Shown here: positions 55,584-64,000 of the stretch, one piece after another | Position numbering within the stretch: the stretch's first letter is position 1 | Layout: each line of letters opens with the position of its first letter | Source of the DNA: Rhizobium aethiopicum | Lineage (GTDB): Bacteria; Pseudomonadota; Alphaproteobacteria; Rhizobiales; Rhizobiaceae | Assembly (NCBI RefSeq): GCF_014197535.1 | Contig: NZ_JACIFV010000001.1 | Coordinates: 372,001 to 436,000, forward strand | Direction: 5' to 3' | Length of the DNA: 64,000 nt | Translations under genes and position numbers: made by a program | The notes under the pieces: generated by a model | Seen by the model: the letters and a program-made list of their open reading frames with translations, nothing else | Databases searched by the model: none | Told to the model about the DNA's origin: nothing

Positions 55584-55613
55584 AGGGCGGCGCGAAGGTG
55601 CCGCCCTTCTTGT
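55584..55613 (+). terminator. Terminator of the phytase-like gene
   Basis: AGGGCGGC / GCCGCCCT stem with loop GCGAAGGT, then TCTTGTTT. It is 24 bases past the stop. Confidence 0.8.
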
Positions 55614-55635
55614 TTCGCTGCGGATACCCAAGTTT

Positions 55636-55779
55636 CTCCCTCATTCCTGTGCTCGTCACAGGAATCCAGTGCGCCCAAGTCCTTGAGCGCGAGAGACTAT
55701 TTCTAACAGTCTTATTGAGTCATTCACCGCGAGGACGCGCGGTGGCTGGATTCCTGTGACGAGCACAGGAATGAGGGAG
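55636..55779. repeat. 144-bp element with perfect 34-bp terminal inverted repeats
   Basis: The arms at 55636-55669 and 55746-55779 are exact complements over 34 bases. Each arm contains its own inner palindrome (TTCCTGTG...CACAGGAA). The centre has a third small hairpin (CACCGCG / CGCGGTG at 55725-55744). The element has no gene and resembles a small palindromic repeat or MITE-like unit. It lies between the stops of the phytase-like gene and ppx. Confidence 0.88.
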
Positions 55780-55826
55780 TGCGAACGGACCGCACCGCCG
55801 GAAGAGCCCACGGAAAGAATGCTTCT

Positions 55827-57347
55827 CTACTCGAACCGGAACGCCAGCCTTTTGTTCGTCAGCCTCGACAGCTGCTGCAGGCGGCCGTCCAGGCGTTCGC
55901 CGGCGAAATCGCGATATTCCGGCGGTACGATGAATTCGAGGTCGAAGTCCGGGCTTGACGATTTGCGGAAGGTCAGGTTCTTGACGATGCCGGGCATGGA
56001 GGCGGAGAAGAGATAGACGACGCGCAGCATGCCGCCGAGCAGTTTGGCGCGGTCGATGAACTGAGGGGTCGCGATCTGCGCCAGCGGACCGGTGGCGCCG
56101 TCGTCATGCAGGCCCTCGAAACGGTAATAATTGGTGAGCGCGATGAAGGCGCGGCCTGGATGGCTGATGCCGACAAAGGAGGAGTGGGCGATGACGTTCA
56201 GCGCCTGCAGGCCGCGATAGTCGGGATGGGCGCGCCAGCTGATATCGGCAAGCAGACAGGCGGCCTGACGATAGCGGCTTTCCTCTTCGGTTTCCTGGAC
56301 GCCGAACAAGGGCATCATGCGGCCGGTCCATTCCGCCAGTTCGCGGGCATGCTCCGGCGAACGGGCACGCAGGATCGCCAATTCGCCTGCAGCGGCCAGC
56401 AGCGGGTCGGCGCGGCGCTCGGCCTCAGACAACAGCGAATAGAGATATCCCTCGCGCACGCCCTGCGCCGAGAAGGAAATCACCGACGGCTTCATGACGC
56501 TCAAGACTTCCTTCATGGCGATGGCGCCGAAAGGCAGCAGCGAACGGCGATGCTTGGAGACCGCCTGAAGGGCCGGTTCCTTGGAATCGCGCGCGGTGGC
56601 CACCTGATCGAGGAACAGTATCATCGCTTCGAGCGACACCTCATAACCCTGCATCATGTGCAGCGGATAATTGGTGATCTCCATGTGCAGCTTCGCGATA
56701 TTTCGCCAGGTGCCGCCGACGGCATAGAAGGTGCGCCCCTCGCCTTTCGCCAGGAGTTTTGCCGTCTTCACCTGCTTGCGGGCAAAGGTTCGCGCCTTGG
56801 AGAGCGAGCCGCCGGCATATTCCGACAGGCGCAGACCGCCGAGCGGCAGCGTGATGCCCTTGCCGACCTCCTTGCCCTTGATGTCGATCAGCTCAAGAGA
56901 ACCACCGCCGAGGTCGCCGGCAATGCCGTCAGGATTGAAGAAGCCGCTGATGATGCCGAGCGAGGCGAAACGAGCCTCCTCCTCACCGGAGAGCACCCGG
57001 ACGTGGCGCTGCAGGATCGTCTCGGCCTGATGGATGAAATCAGGGCCGTTGCTCGCCTCGCGGGCGGCGGCCGTCGCCAGCACATACATGGTGGCGGCCC
57101 GCGCCTGATCGGACAGGGCCTTGAAACGGTGCAGCGCCGCCAGAGCCCGGGCGACACTCTCTTCGTCCATCTTGCCGGTGACGGCTATGCCCTTGCCGAG
57201 GCCGCAGAGGACCTTTTCGTTGAAGAGGATCGTAGGCGAACGGGACAGGCCTTCGTAGACGACAAGACGAATGGAATTCGATCCGATGTCGACGACGGAG
57301 ACCGGGGCGATCCCTGGAAGGCGCCCCTGGGCTTCAGATTCAACCAT
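55827..57347 (-). CDS. ppx: Exopolyphosphatase Ppx/GppA
   Basis: A 506-residue enzyme that releases phosphate from polyphosphate or hydrolyses pppGpp. The first nucleotide motif reads VVDIGSNSIRLVVYEG (18-33), and the second is in GDLGGGSLELID. The C-terminal HD-like domain (about 310-500) completes the Ppx form. It is 11 bases downstream of ppk on the same strand, so synthesis and breakdown of polyphosphate are encoded together. Confidence 0.94.
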   Translation of the reverse strand: MVESEAQGRLPGIAPVSVVDIGSNSIRLVVYEGLSRSPTILFNEKVLCGLGKGIAVTGKMDEESVARALAALHRFKALSDQARAATMYVLATAAAREASNGPDFIHQAETILQRHVRVLSGEEEARFASLGIISGFFNPDGIAGDLGGGSLELIDIKGKEVGKGITLPLGGLRLSEYAGGSLSKARTFARKQVKTAKLLAKGEGRTFYAVGGTWRNIAKLHMEITNYPLHMMQGYEVSLEAMILFLDQVATARDSKEPALQAVSKHRRSLLPFGAIAMKEVLSVMKPSVISFSAQGVREGYLYSLLSEAERRADPLLAAAGELAILRARSPEHARELAEWTGRMMPLFGVQETEEESRYRQAACLLADISWRAHPDYRGLQALNVIAHSSFVGISHPGRAFIALTNYYRFEGLHDDGATGPLAQIATPQFIDRAKLLGGMLRVVYLFSASMPGIVKNLTFRKSSSPDFDLEFIVPPEYRDFAGERLDGRLQQLSRLTNKRLAFRFE

Positions 57348-57358
57348 ATGGTCCAGTT

Positions 57359-59563
57359 TTACTTGTTGTTGCGGCCTTCGAGCAGACCGGCGATCAGTTT
57401 CGGCGCGCTTGATTTCAGAGCTTCACCACGGCCCGACAGGCTCGGATTGGTCATGAAATACTGCTGCGCATTGAACGGTTCCTCGCCCCTGCGCACTTCC
57501 ATGCGCCGCGACGTACCGTCGGGCAATATCTCGTAGCTTTGTTGATTGTCAATCACGTTGCCGAGCATAATCTGTGACAAGACCTGCTCATGAACAGTCG
57601 GATTCGTCAGCGGAACCATGGTCTCGACGCGGCGGTCGAGATTTCTCGGCATCATGTCGGCCGAGCCGATGTAGACCAGCGCCTTGTCCGACGGCAGGCC
57701 ATGGCCGTTACCGAAGCAGAAGATGCGGCTGTGTTCGAGGAAGCGGCCGACGATCGACTTGACGCGGATCTTCTCGGAGAGACCGGGCACCTGCGGACGC
57801 AGGCAGCAGATGCCGCGCACGACGAGATCGATTTCGACGCCGGCATGGCTGGCGCGATAGAGCGCATCGATGATGTCGGGGTCGACAAGCGAGTTCATCT
57901 TCATCCAGATCGCCGCTGGCTTGCCGTTCCTGGCGTGCTGAATCTCTTCCTCGATGTGACGCAGGATACGCGAGCGCAACGTATAGGGCGAGACGGCAAG
58001 CTGCATGCCCTCTTCAGGTTCGCCATAGCCGGTGATGAAGTTGAAGATATTAGCCATGTCGTGGGCGATGACGGGATTGCAGGTGAAATAGGAGAGATCC
58101 GTATAGATCTTGGCGGTGATCGGGTGGTAGTTGCCGGTTCCCAAGTGACAATAGGTCCTGAGCTTCCCTTCCTCGCGGCGGACGATCATCGACATCTTGG
58201 CGTGGGTCTTGAGCTCGATGAAACCGAATACGACCTGCACGCCGGCGCGTTCGAGATCGCGCGCCCAGCGGATATTCGCCTCTTCGTCGAAGCGAGCCTT
58301 GAGCTCCACCAGTGCTGTCACCGACTTACCGGCTTCAGCGGCGTCGACCAGAGCGCGGACGATCGGGCTGTCGTTCGAGGTGCGGTAAAGCGTTTGCTTT
58401 ATCGCCAGAACGTCAGGATCGCGCGCAGCCTGGAGAAGGAACTGGACCACCACGTCGAAGGATTCATAGGGGTGATGGACGACCATGTCCTTCTCACGGA
58501 TGGCGGCGAAGCAGTCGCCGGCATGTTCGCGGACGCGCTCGGGAAATCGCGCGTTGTAGGGCTGAAACCGGAGATCGTCGCGCGGCGCCTTGGTGATCTC
58601 CGACAGAGTGTTCAGCGCCAGGAGCCCCGGCAGAACGGCGACGCGATTGTCGGGGATGCTGAGTGCCTGCACGACGAACTGACGCAGCGAGGCCGGCATT
58701 TCGGAATCGGTCTCGATGCGGATGACCTTGCCGCGGCGGCGCCGCTTCAGTGCCGTTTCGAAAAAGCGGACGAGATCCTCGGCCTCTTCCTCGACTTCGA
58801 TATCACTGTCGCGGATGACGCGGAACGTACCGGAACCCTGCACCTCATAGCCCGGATAGAGACGGTGGATGAAGATGTTGGCGACGTCTTCCAGCGTGAT
58901 GTAGCGGATCGTGTTCCCGTCATCAGTTAGGCGGACGAAGCGGTCGAGCGCTGGCGGCAGGCGCAGCAGCGCCGTCATCGGCTCGCGGCCGTTCTTGCTG
59001 ACGAGCTGCAGGCCGATCGAAAAACCGAGATTGGGAATGAAGGGGAACGGATGGGCCGGATCGATGGATAGCGGCGTCAACACCGGGAAGATCGCCTGTT
59101 CGAATTCGGCCGCCAGCCACTGGCGGTCTGCATCGCTCAAGGCGCCCGGGCGCACGATCAGAATGTCTTCCTTGGCGAGATACTGCTGGAGCACGGCGAG
59201 CGAGGCCTGCTGCTCCATCTGCAGATGGTCGATCTCCTGCAGGATCGAATCGAGCTGTTCGGCCGGTGTCTTGCCGTCGGGGCTGCGGATGGCGATGTTC
59301 TGGCGCACCTGGCCCTCGAGGCCGGCGACGCGCACCATGAAGAACTCGTCGAGGTTGGCTGCCGAAATCGACAGGAAGCGGACGCGCTCGAGCAGCGGAT
59401 GTTCGGTATTCAGCGTCTCTTCCAGGACACGGCGGTTGAACTGCAGCCAGGAGAATTCGCGGTTGATGAAGCGCTCGGGGCTGGCCAGCAACTCTTCCAG
59501 CGGGGGCACGTTGTCGTTGGTTTCCGGAGTGAGTTCCTGATGTTCTGCGACTGCGCTGTCCAT
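57359..59563 (-). CDS. ppk1: Polyphosphate kinase Ppk1
   Basis: A 734-residue enzyme that polymerises ATP gamma-phosphate into polyphosphate. The family elements [28 protein letters not shown] and the active-site region [11 protein letters not shown], with the phosphorylated His, are intact. The four-domain length is normal. It precedes ppx and follows hdaA (65 bases) on the same strand. Confidence 0.96.
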   Translation of the reverse strand: MDSAVAEHQELTPETNDNVPPLEELLASPERFINREFSWLQFNRRVLEETLNTEHPLLERVRFLSISAANLDEFFMVRVAGLEGQVRQNIAIRSPDGKTPAEQLDSILQEIDHLQMEQQASLAVLQQYLAKEDILIVRPGALSDADRQWLAAEFEQAIFPVLTPLSIDPAHPFPFIPNLGFSIGLQLVSKNGREPMTALLRLPPALDRFVRLTDDGNTIRYITLEDVANIFIHRLYPGYEVQGSGTFRVIRDSDIEVEEEAEDLVRFFETALKRRRRGKVIRIETDSEMPASLRQFVVQALSIPDNRVAVLPGLLALNTLSEITKAPRDDLRFQPYNARFPERVREHAGDCFAAIREKDMVVHHPYESFDVVVQFLLQAARDPDVLAIKQTLYRTSNDSPIVRALVDAAEAGKSVTALVELKARFDEEANIRWARDLERAGVQVVFGFIELKTHAKMSMIVRREEGKLRTYCHLGTGNYHPITAKIYTDLSYFTCNPVIAHDMANIFNFITGYGEPEEGMQLAVSPYTLRSRILRHIEEEIQHARNGKPAAIWMKMNSLVDPDIIDALYRASHAGVEIDLVVRGICCLRPQVPGLSEKIRVKSIVGRFLEHSRIFCFGNGHGLPSDKALVYIGSADMMPRNLDRRVETMVPLTNPTVHEQVLSQIMLGNVIDNQQSYEILPDGTSRRMEVRRGEEPFNAQQYFMTNPSLSGRGEALKSSAPKLIAGLLEGRNNK

Positions 59564-59628
59564 GGTCGGCTTACCCCGTTTTCAATCGCGACGGCAATTA
59601 TATCAGTTTCACGACGTAACTGTGACAG

Positions 59629-60342
59629 TCAATCGGCCGGTTCCGAATTTCCCAATTCATTCAATACTTCGGCAGCAAGAGCTCGGGTGATTTTCGTGCC
59701 CCGCGACAGGGCCAGCCGGTCGAGCCTTTCGACGATCGTCTGGGCCGCATTCAGCGACCGCTCCATCCGGTTGACGATATAGAGCACGAGTTTGTCATCT
59801 ATATAAAGCTGCCGGTCGGCGAAGAGCTTGACGATCACCTGCGACAACAGGGCTTCATCCGGCTCACCGATCTCGACGACGGTGGCAGCCTTGAGGCGAG
59901 AGCGCAGATCCGGCAGCAGAACCGGCCACGACATCGGCCAGAGACGGCTTGTCATCAGCAGGCTGGTGCCGTTTTCGCGCACGCTGTTGATGACGTGGAA
60001 GAGCGTGTTGTCGTCGAAGCCGAGGCGATCGGCATCCTCGAACAGGACAGGGCCGTTCGCCGCCGTGACCGCGGCATTGGAGCCGGCCTTGGGGTGAATG
60101 ATCTCCGCTCCGCTGTGTTCTTTCCAGATGCCGGCCAGGTGCGATTTTCCCGAGCCGACAGGGCCGGCAAGGATCACGACCGGCGACGGCCAGTTCGGCC
60201 ATGCATCGACGATCGAGACCGCGGCGGCGAGACGCTCCGAGATCAGGAGATCGTCGCGGCCGGTTGCAACGTCATGTGAAAAGGCCAAGGGAAGCTGTTC
60301 TCCGGCCTTGCGCTTCGGATCAGCGTTCTTCACGTCATTCAT
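59629..60342 (-). CDS. hdaA: DnaA regulatory inactivator homologue HdaA
   Basis: A 237-residue AAA+ protein related to DnaA that, with the beta clamp, stimulates DnaA-ATP hydrolysis to prevent re-initiation. Near the N-terminus, QLPLAF (residues about 15-20) matches the beta-clamp binding motif. The Walker A is GPVGSGKSHL and the DnaA-like sensor region includes LLPDLRSRLKAATVVEI. The start at 60342 is eight bases inside the perM stop and gives this motif; longer frames lose it. In Caulobacter HdaA has this role, which is inferred here. Confidence 0.92.
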   Translation of the reverse strand: MNDVKNADPKRKAGEQLPLAFSHDVATGRDDLLISERLAAAVSIVDAWPNWPSPVVILAGPVGSGKSHLAGIWKEHSGAEIIHPKAGSNAAVTAANGPVLFEDADRLGFDDNTLFHVINSVRENGTSLLMTSRLWPMSWPVLLPDLRSRLKAATVVEIGEPDEALLSQVIVKLFADRQLYIDDKLVLYIVNRMERSLNAAQTIVERLDRLALSRGTKITRALAAEVLNELGNSEPAD

Positions 60343-61459
60343 TGGGTACTGATTTCGTCTTCTGAGCGCGGCCGCCTGATGACCCGCCAAAATAAAGATC
60401 GCTCTGAAGGTAACGCGAAAGCGCGAAGCGGACAAGGACGCCGACGGCGGCGGCAGCCGGCACGGCGACCAGAAGACCCACGAAGCCGAAGAGCGCGCCA
60501 AAAGCAAACAGCGCAAACATCAGCCAGACCGGATGCAGGCCGACGCTGGAGCCGACGAGCTTCGGCTGCAGGATGTTGCCTTCCAGAAACTGGCCGCTGA
60601 AGAAGACCACGAGCACAAGTCCGATCCAGGGATAATCCGGCCAGAACTGCACGATCGCCACGCCGACGGCGAGAACGAGGCCGACCAGCGAGCCGACATA
60701 GGGAATGAAGCTGATCATCCCAGCGAAGAGGCCGATCAAGAGGCCGAAATTCAACCCGACAAGGGAAAGGCCGGCGGCATAATAGATGCCGAGAATGAGG
60801 CAGAGCGAGCCCTGGCCGCGGATGAAGCCGGCGATTGCCTGATCGATCTCGCTGGCGATCTGGCGGACATCTTTCACGTAGTCGCGCGGAATCCATTGAT
60901 CGACCTTGGCGACCATGCGGTCCCAATCGAGCAGGATATAGAAAGCGACGACAGGGGTGACGACCAGCAGCGAGATGACGTCGACGATCGCCTTGCCGGA
61001 ATTCCAGATCTGCGCGAAGAGCCCCGTCAGAAAGCCCATGCCTTCGGAGAGGATGCCGGAGAAATTATCCTTGATCGTGCCGACCTGGCTCCTGATCCAC
61101 GGCGGCAGCAGCGAATGCTGCGACTGGGCGATGAATTTCTGCAGCTGACTGATATAACCAGGCAGGCGCTCGGCGAAATCATTGAACTGGCTAATCAGCA
61201 CGGGAATGAGGATCATCAGCGCCAGCGCAAAGACGATGACAAAAGCAATTAGAATGCCGACGGTCGCCATCATGCGGCTGAGGCCCAGGCGCTCCAGCCG
61301 GTCGGCGACGGGATCGAGGAAATAGGCGATCGCCATGCCGGCGATGAACGGCAAGAGGATCGAGCTGAACACATAGAGAAAGGCGATGAAGAAGACGAGC
61401 ACAGCCAGCCAGAAGAAGATCTGGCGCTTCAGACTGTTGCCGCTGACATGCTGTGGCAT
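60335..61459 (-). CDS. AI-2E family transporter (PerM-like permease)
   Basis: A 374-residue membrane protein with about eight helices. The family is recognised by FLDPVADRLERLGLSR near the N-terminus, RGQGSLCLILGIYYAAGLSLVG and FIPYVGSLVGLVLA in the middle and LVGSSVGLHPVWLMFALFAFG. Substrates are uncertain for the family. The start at 61459 has GGGGAAG upstream. It overlaps hdaA by eight bases and is divergent from purM, 244 bases apart, an arrangement common in Alphaproteobacteria. Confidence 0.9.
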   Translation of the reverse strand: MPQHVSGNSLKRQIFFWLAVLVFFIAFLYVFSSILLPFIAGMAIAYFLDPVADRLERLGLSRMMATVGILIAFVIVFALALMILIPVLISQFNDFAERLPGYISQLQKFIAQSQHSLLPPWIRSQVGTIKDNFSGILSEGMGFLTGLFAQIWNSGKAIVDVISLLVVTPVVAFYILLDWDRMVAKVDQWIPRDYVKDVRQIASEIDQAIAGFIRGQGSLCLILGIYYAAGLSLVGLNFGLLIGLFAGMISFIPYVGSLVGLVLAVGVAIVQFWPDYPWIGLVLVVFFSGQFLEGNILQPKLVGSSVGLHPVWLMFALFAFGALFGFVGLLVAVPAAAAVGVLVRFALSRYLQSDLYFGGSSGGRAQKTKSVPNE

Positions 61460-61703
61460 TGCTTCCCCGTTTCGCTCGACGCCGCCGAACGCCGCTTCTT
61501 GTCCGACGCGGCCATTCAGCACATAGGATGCAGGCGCAAAGATGGTCAACCCTGTCACGCCAAATCCCGGAAAGGCCGCTTAAAGACACGGGAAATTGGG
61601 GGCTTTTCCCATGCAGCGCTTGCATAAATGCCCCTGTCATGCAATTGCGACCGGCAGATGACGCGGCGCGTCTGCCGCCTGGAAATAGCCATCGGAGATC
61701 AGC

Positions 61704-62777
61704 ATGAGCCAGTCTGGAAAAAACGGCCTGACCTATAGCGATGCGGGCGTCGACATCGATGCCGGCAACCTCCTCGTCGAGAAGATCAAGCCGGCGGTGC
61801 GCTCGACGCGCCGTCCAGGCGCCGACGGCGAGATCGGCGGCTTCGGCGGGCTCTTCGATCTCAAGGCGGCGGGCTTTACCGATCCGGTCCTCGTCGCCGC
61901 CAATGACGGCGTCGGCACCAAGCTGAAGATCGCGATCGACGCCGATTACCACGACACCGTCGGCATCGACCTCGTCGCCATGTGCGTCAACGACCTCGTG
62001 GTCCAGGGCGCCGAGCCGCTGTTCTTTCTCGATTATTTCGCGACCGGCAAGCTAGACCCCGACCAGGGCGCGGCGATCGTCGGCGGCATTGCCGCGGGCT
62101 GCCGCGAGGCAGGCTGCGCGCTGATCGGCGGCGAGACGGCCGAAATGCCCGGCATGTATTCCTCCGGCGATTATGATCTCGCCGGTTTTGCCGTCGGTGC
62201 GGCCGAACGCGGCAAGCTGCTGCCCTCGGGCGATATCGCCGAAGGCGACGTGATCCTCGGCCTCGCCTCCTCCGGCGTCCATTCCAACGGCTTTTCGCTG
62301 GTGCGCAAGATCGTCGAACTGTCCGGCCTCGGCTGGGATGCTCCGGCGCCGTTCGCCGAAGGCAGGAAGCTCGGCGAAGCGCTGCTCGAGCCGACCCGCA
62401 TCTATGTGAAGCCGCTTCTGAAGGCGATCCGCGAAACCGGCGCGCTGAAGGCGCTGGCGCATATCACCGGCGGCGGCTTCCCGGAGAATATTCCGCGCGT
62501 GCTGCCGAAGCATCTGGCCGCCGAGATCGATCTTGCCGCCGTCAAGGTGCCGCCGGTCTTCTCGTGGCTCGCCAAATCCGGCGGCGTCGAGGCGAAAGAA
62601 ATGCTGCGCACTTTCAACTGCGGCGTCGGCATGATCGTCGTCGTCGCTGGAGAGAATGTCGCGGCAGTTTCCGCAGCACTGGACGCCGAAGGCGAAAAGG
62701 TCGTCACGCTCGGCCGGATGATTGCTCGCGACGAAGGCGCTGCCGGCACGGTCTACAAGGGCACGCTTGCCCTATGA
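61704..62777 (+). CDS. purM: Phosphoribosylformylglycinamidine cyclo-ligase
   Basis: A 357-residue enzyme that closes the imidazole ring in purine synthesis. The family stretches [42 protein letters not shown] and [11 protein letters not shown] are all present. The length is normal. It overlaps purN by four bases (ATGA at 62774-62777), so the two are coupled. Confidence 0.97.
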   Translation: MSQSGKNGLTYSDAGVDIDAGNLLVEKIKPAVRSTRRPGADGEIGGFGGLFDLKAAGFTDPVLVAANDGVGTKLKIAIDADYHDTVGIDLVAMCVNDLVVQGAEPLFFLDYFATGKLDPDQGAAIVGGIAAGCREAGCALIGGETAEMPGMYSSGDYDLAGFAVGAAERGKLLPSGDIAEGDVILGLASSGVHSNGFSLVRKIVELSGLGWDAPAPFAEGRKLGEALLEPTRIYVKPLLKAIRETGALKALAHITGGGFPENIPRVLPKHLAAEIDLAAVKVPPVFSWLAKSGGVEAKEMLRTFNCGVGMIVVVAGENVAAVSAALDAEGEKVVTLGRMIARDEGAAGTVYKGTLAL

Positions 62778-63445
62778 GCACGCCGCGCAAACGCGTCGTC
62801 GTCTTCATATCGGGTGGCGGCTCCAACATGATGGCGCTGGTTGCGGCGGCCAAGGCCGCCGACTATCCGGCCGAGATCGTCGGCGTGATCTCGGACAAGG
62901 CAGAGGCCGGCGGCCTTGCCAAGGCGGCTGCCGAAGGTATCACCACCTTCGCCTTTCCGCGCAGGGACTATGCCAGCAAGGAAGCGCATGAGGCGGCGAT
63001 CTTCTCCGCGCTCGATACGCTTTCCCCCGATATCCTTTGCCTCGCAGGCTACATGCGGCTGCTGACGGCGACCTTCATCCAGCGTTACGAAGGCCGGATG
63101 CTCAACATCCACCCTTCCCTGCTGCCGCTGTTCCCAGGCCTGCACACGCATCAGCGCGCCATCGACGCCGGCATGCGCATCGCCGGCTGCACGGTGCATT
63201 TCGTCACGGAAGCCATGGATGAGGGGCCGACTATCGGGCAGGCCGCTGTGCCGGTTCTTTCCGGCGACACGGCCGAAAGTCTTGCCGCGCGGGTGCTCAC
63301 CGTCGAACACCAGATCTACCCGCAGGCGCTGCGGCTCTTTGCCGAGGGTCGTGTGACGATGGAAGGCGGCAAGGCGGTGGCTGCTGAGGTTTCCGCCGTC
63401 GCCCCTAAGACGCAATTGATTTCGCTGATCGGCGACTGTGCTTAG
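62774..63445 (+). CDS. purN: Phosphoribosylglycinamide formyltransferase
   Basis: A 223-residue enzyme that adds a formyl group from 10-formyltetrahydrofolate to GAR. The nucleotide loop reads [16 protein letters not shown]. The catalytic residues Asn111, His113 (NIHPSLLP) and Asp149 ([11 protein letters not shown]) are present. Its start overlaps the purM stop; the frame extends upstream in another register of purM and is not used. Confidence 0.97.
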   Translation: MSTPRKRVVVFISGGGSNMMALVAAAKAADYPAEIVGVISDKAEAGGLAKAAAEGITTFAFPRRDYASKEAHEAAIFSALDTLSPDILCLAGYMRLLTATFIQRYEGRMLNIHPSLLPLFPGLHTHQRAIDAGMRIAGCTVHFVTEAMDEGPTIGQAAVPVLSGDTAESLAARVLTVEHQIYPQALRLFAEGRVTMEGGKAVAAEVSAVAPKTQLISLIGDCA

Positions 63446-63572
63446 ATTGCAGATAAAGTCAGCCAACGTCGTTATTCTAGAGCTTGTGCCAATGTCACGG
63501 TTCGATGGCTGCCCATATTTAACTGCCGCCACTCCTGTTTGCGACGAATGACATGCCGCAACGTCTCGATTC

Positions 63573-63620
63573 CCTCTTCTCCCCTTGGGGAGAAGGTGCC
63601 CGTAGGGCGGATGAGGGGGC
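63573..63620 (+). repeat. Palindromic repeat arm 1
   Basis: A 48-base GC-rich arm that folds on itself (CTTCTCCCC TT GGGGAGAAG) and ends in GGCGGATGAGGGGGC. It matches the arm at 63741-63788 in inverted orientation, with few mismatches and one gap. This is a pattern common in rhizobial intergenic repeats. Confidence 0.85.
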
Positions 63621-63740
63621 CGCCGAAACCGATCGTTCCTACAATGCGTATGCGGGTTCGATCGCGCCGGCGTTGTCTTGAACACGTTCAGGTTGGTTGG
63701 AGTACGGCGTTGCCCAACGTTACGTGAGGGCATGCCGTGC

Positions 63741-63788
63741 AGCCCCCTCATCCGCCTGCCGGCACCTTCTCCCCGAGGGGAGAAGAGA
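63741..63788 (-). repeat. Palindromic repeat arm 2
   Basis: The inverted partner of 63573-63620, with 120 bases between. It contains CTTCTCCCC GA GGGGAGAAG and the CCCCCTCATCCGCC end. The two arms could fold into one large stem or act as separate hairpins. Confidence 0.85.
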
Positions 63789-63906
63789 ACATGCCGTGGC
63801 CCTTCCGTTCCTTCTGATCTCACTGCGCGGCTCGCCCATATTGGGCAAGCATCTCTCATTGTTTATGCTGCCCTTGTCCTCAAACCGCAGTCTTGGGCGA
63901 CATTTG

Positions 63907-64000
63907 CTAAGCCGCCAGCGCGCGGAGCGGATGCAGCGTGCCATCGCTGTAGACGAACCGACCGGCGCAGAAGGTGGCGCGGATGCGATTGATGTCGCCG
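63907..64000 (-). CDS. C-terminal end of a probable amidohydrolase (partial)
   Basis: Only the last 30 codons of a leftward gene are visible; the stop is TAG at 63907-63909 on the minus strand. The residues RIRATFCAGRFVYSDG have the look of the closing strand of amidohydrolase-type metal-dependent hydrolases (typically V.GR.VY.DG). The assignment is tentative because so little is seen. Confidence 0.5.
   Translation of the reverse strand, partial: GDINRIRATFCAGRFVYSDGTLHPLRALAA

Larger units (their letters stand above)
63446..63906. other. Intergenic region with inverted repeats
   Basis: About 460 bases without a credible gene between purN and a leftward gene at the window edge. Its main content is the pair of inverted repeat arms at 63573-63620 and 63741-63788. 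No classic terminator with a T-run is evident after purN. Confidence 0.6.

Noticed and set aside
1..64000. CRISPR arrays, rRNA and tRNA genes
   Set aside because: No regularly spaced direct repeats and no cloverleaf or rRNA-like sequence were noticed in the gaps. A dedicated RNA search was not possible, so a small RNA could be missed.

Overview
The window looks like chromosome from a Rhizobium of the etli/leguminosarum group (Alphaproteobacteria, Rhizobiales). It has high GC. It carries an alphaproteobacterial cellulose operon with the accessory lipoprotein BcsN, an LdtR-type MarR regulator beside an L,D-transpeptidase gene, a Bpt aminoacyl transferase with the rhizobial length and sequence, a HemB that lacks the zinc cysteines, HdaA in place of Hda, and GC-rich palindromic repeats of the kind common in rhizobia. 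I saw no rRNA, tRNA or CRISPR array. Most genes are housekeeping.

Layout. 1-6.2 kb: cellulose operon bcsN-bcsA-bcsB-bcsZ (minus strand, bcsZ cut by the window edge). 6.5-9.1 kb: a small secreted DUF1236 protein and a divergent hybrid kinase / single-domain receiver pair. 9.1-13.5 kb: minus-strand run of a ubiquinol-cytochrome c chaperone gene, a DUF177 gene, plsX, fabH, ihfA and a merR-type gene, with bamE divergent. 14.3-17.6 kb: ribH-nusB-hppA (minus). 18-19.5 kb: a small secreted protein, a cupin and a GNAT acetyltransferase. 19.8-32.7 kb: a surface-glycan locus with a glycosyltransferase, a three-domain glycosyltransferase/radical-SAM/Rossmann fusion, an ATP-grasp enzyme overlapping a Gfo/Idh oxidoreductase, a VioA-like sugar aminotransferase on the opposite strand, a large two-part glycosyltransferase and rfbCBDA. 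32.8-36.5 kb: glyA-nrdR-ribD-ribE (minus). 36.7-39 kb: L,D-transpeptidase and ldtR. 39.1-44.2 kb: a DUF6163 membrane protein, hemB, an RDD protein, bpt, a DMT exporter, an AbrB/Doc toxin-antitoxin pair and an SRPBCC protein. 44.4-55.6 kb: parC, a secreted unknown, aspS, a multicopper oxidase, rnd, an adenylate cyclase and a phytase-like esterase. 55.8-61.5 kb: perM-hdaA-ppk-ppx (minus). 61.7-63.4 kb: purMN. The right edge holds repeats and the tail of a probable amidohydrolase gene.

How the parts fit. glyA-nrdR-ribD-ribE and ribH-nusB lie on the same strand in the order in which many Alphaproteobacteria carry them contiguously, but here about 15 kb of mostly opposite-strand DNA, including the glycan locus, separates ribE from ribH. 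Within that locus RfbA and RfbB supply dTDP-4-keto-6-deoxyglucose. RfbC and RfbD take it to dTDP-L-rhamnose, and the VioA-like enzyme could take it to dTDP-4-amino-4,6-dideoxyglucose. The radical-SAM fusion, ATP-grasp and Gfo/Idh proteins then look like an undescribed sugar-tailoring set. No flippase, polymerase or ABC exporter is present, so export would have to be encoded elsewhere.

Other points of interest are a palindromic repeat lying in frame inside ribD that adds about 60 residues to the protein, a 144-bp element with perfect 34-bp inverted ends between the phytase-like gene and ppx, and an AbrB-type antitoxin paired with a Doc-type toxin.
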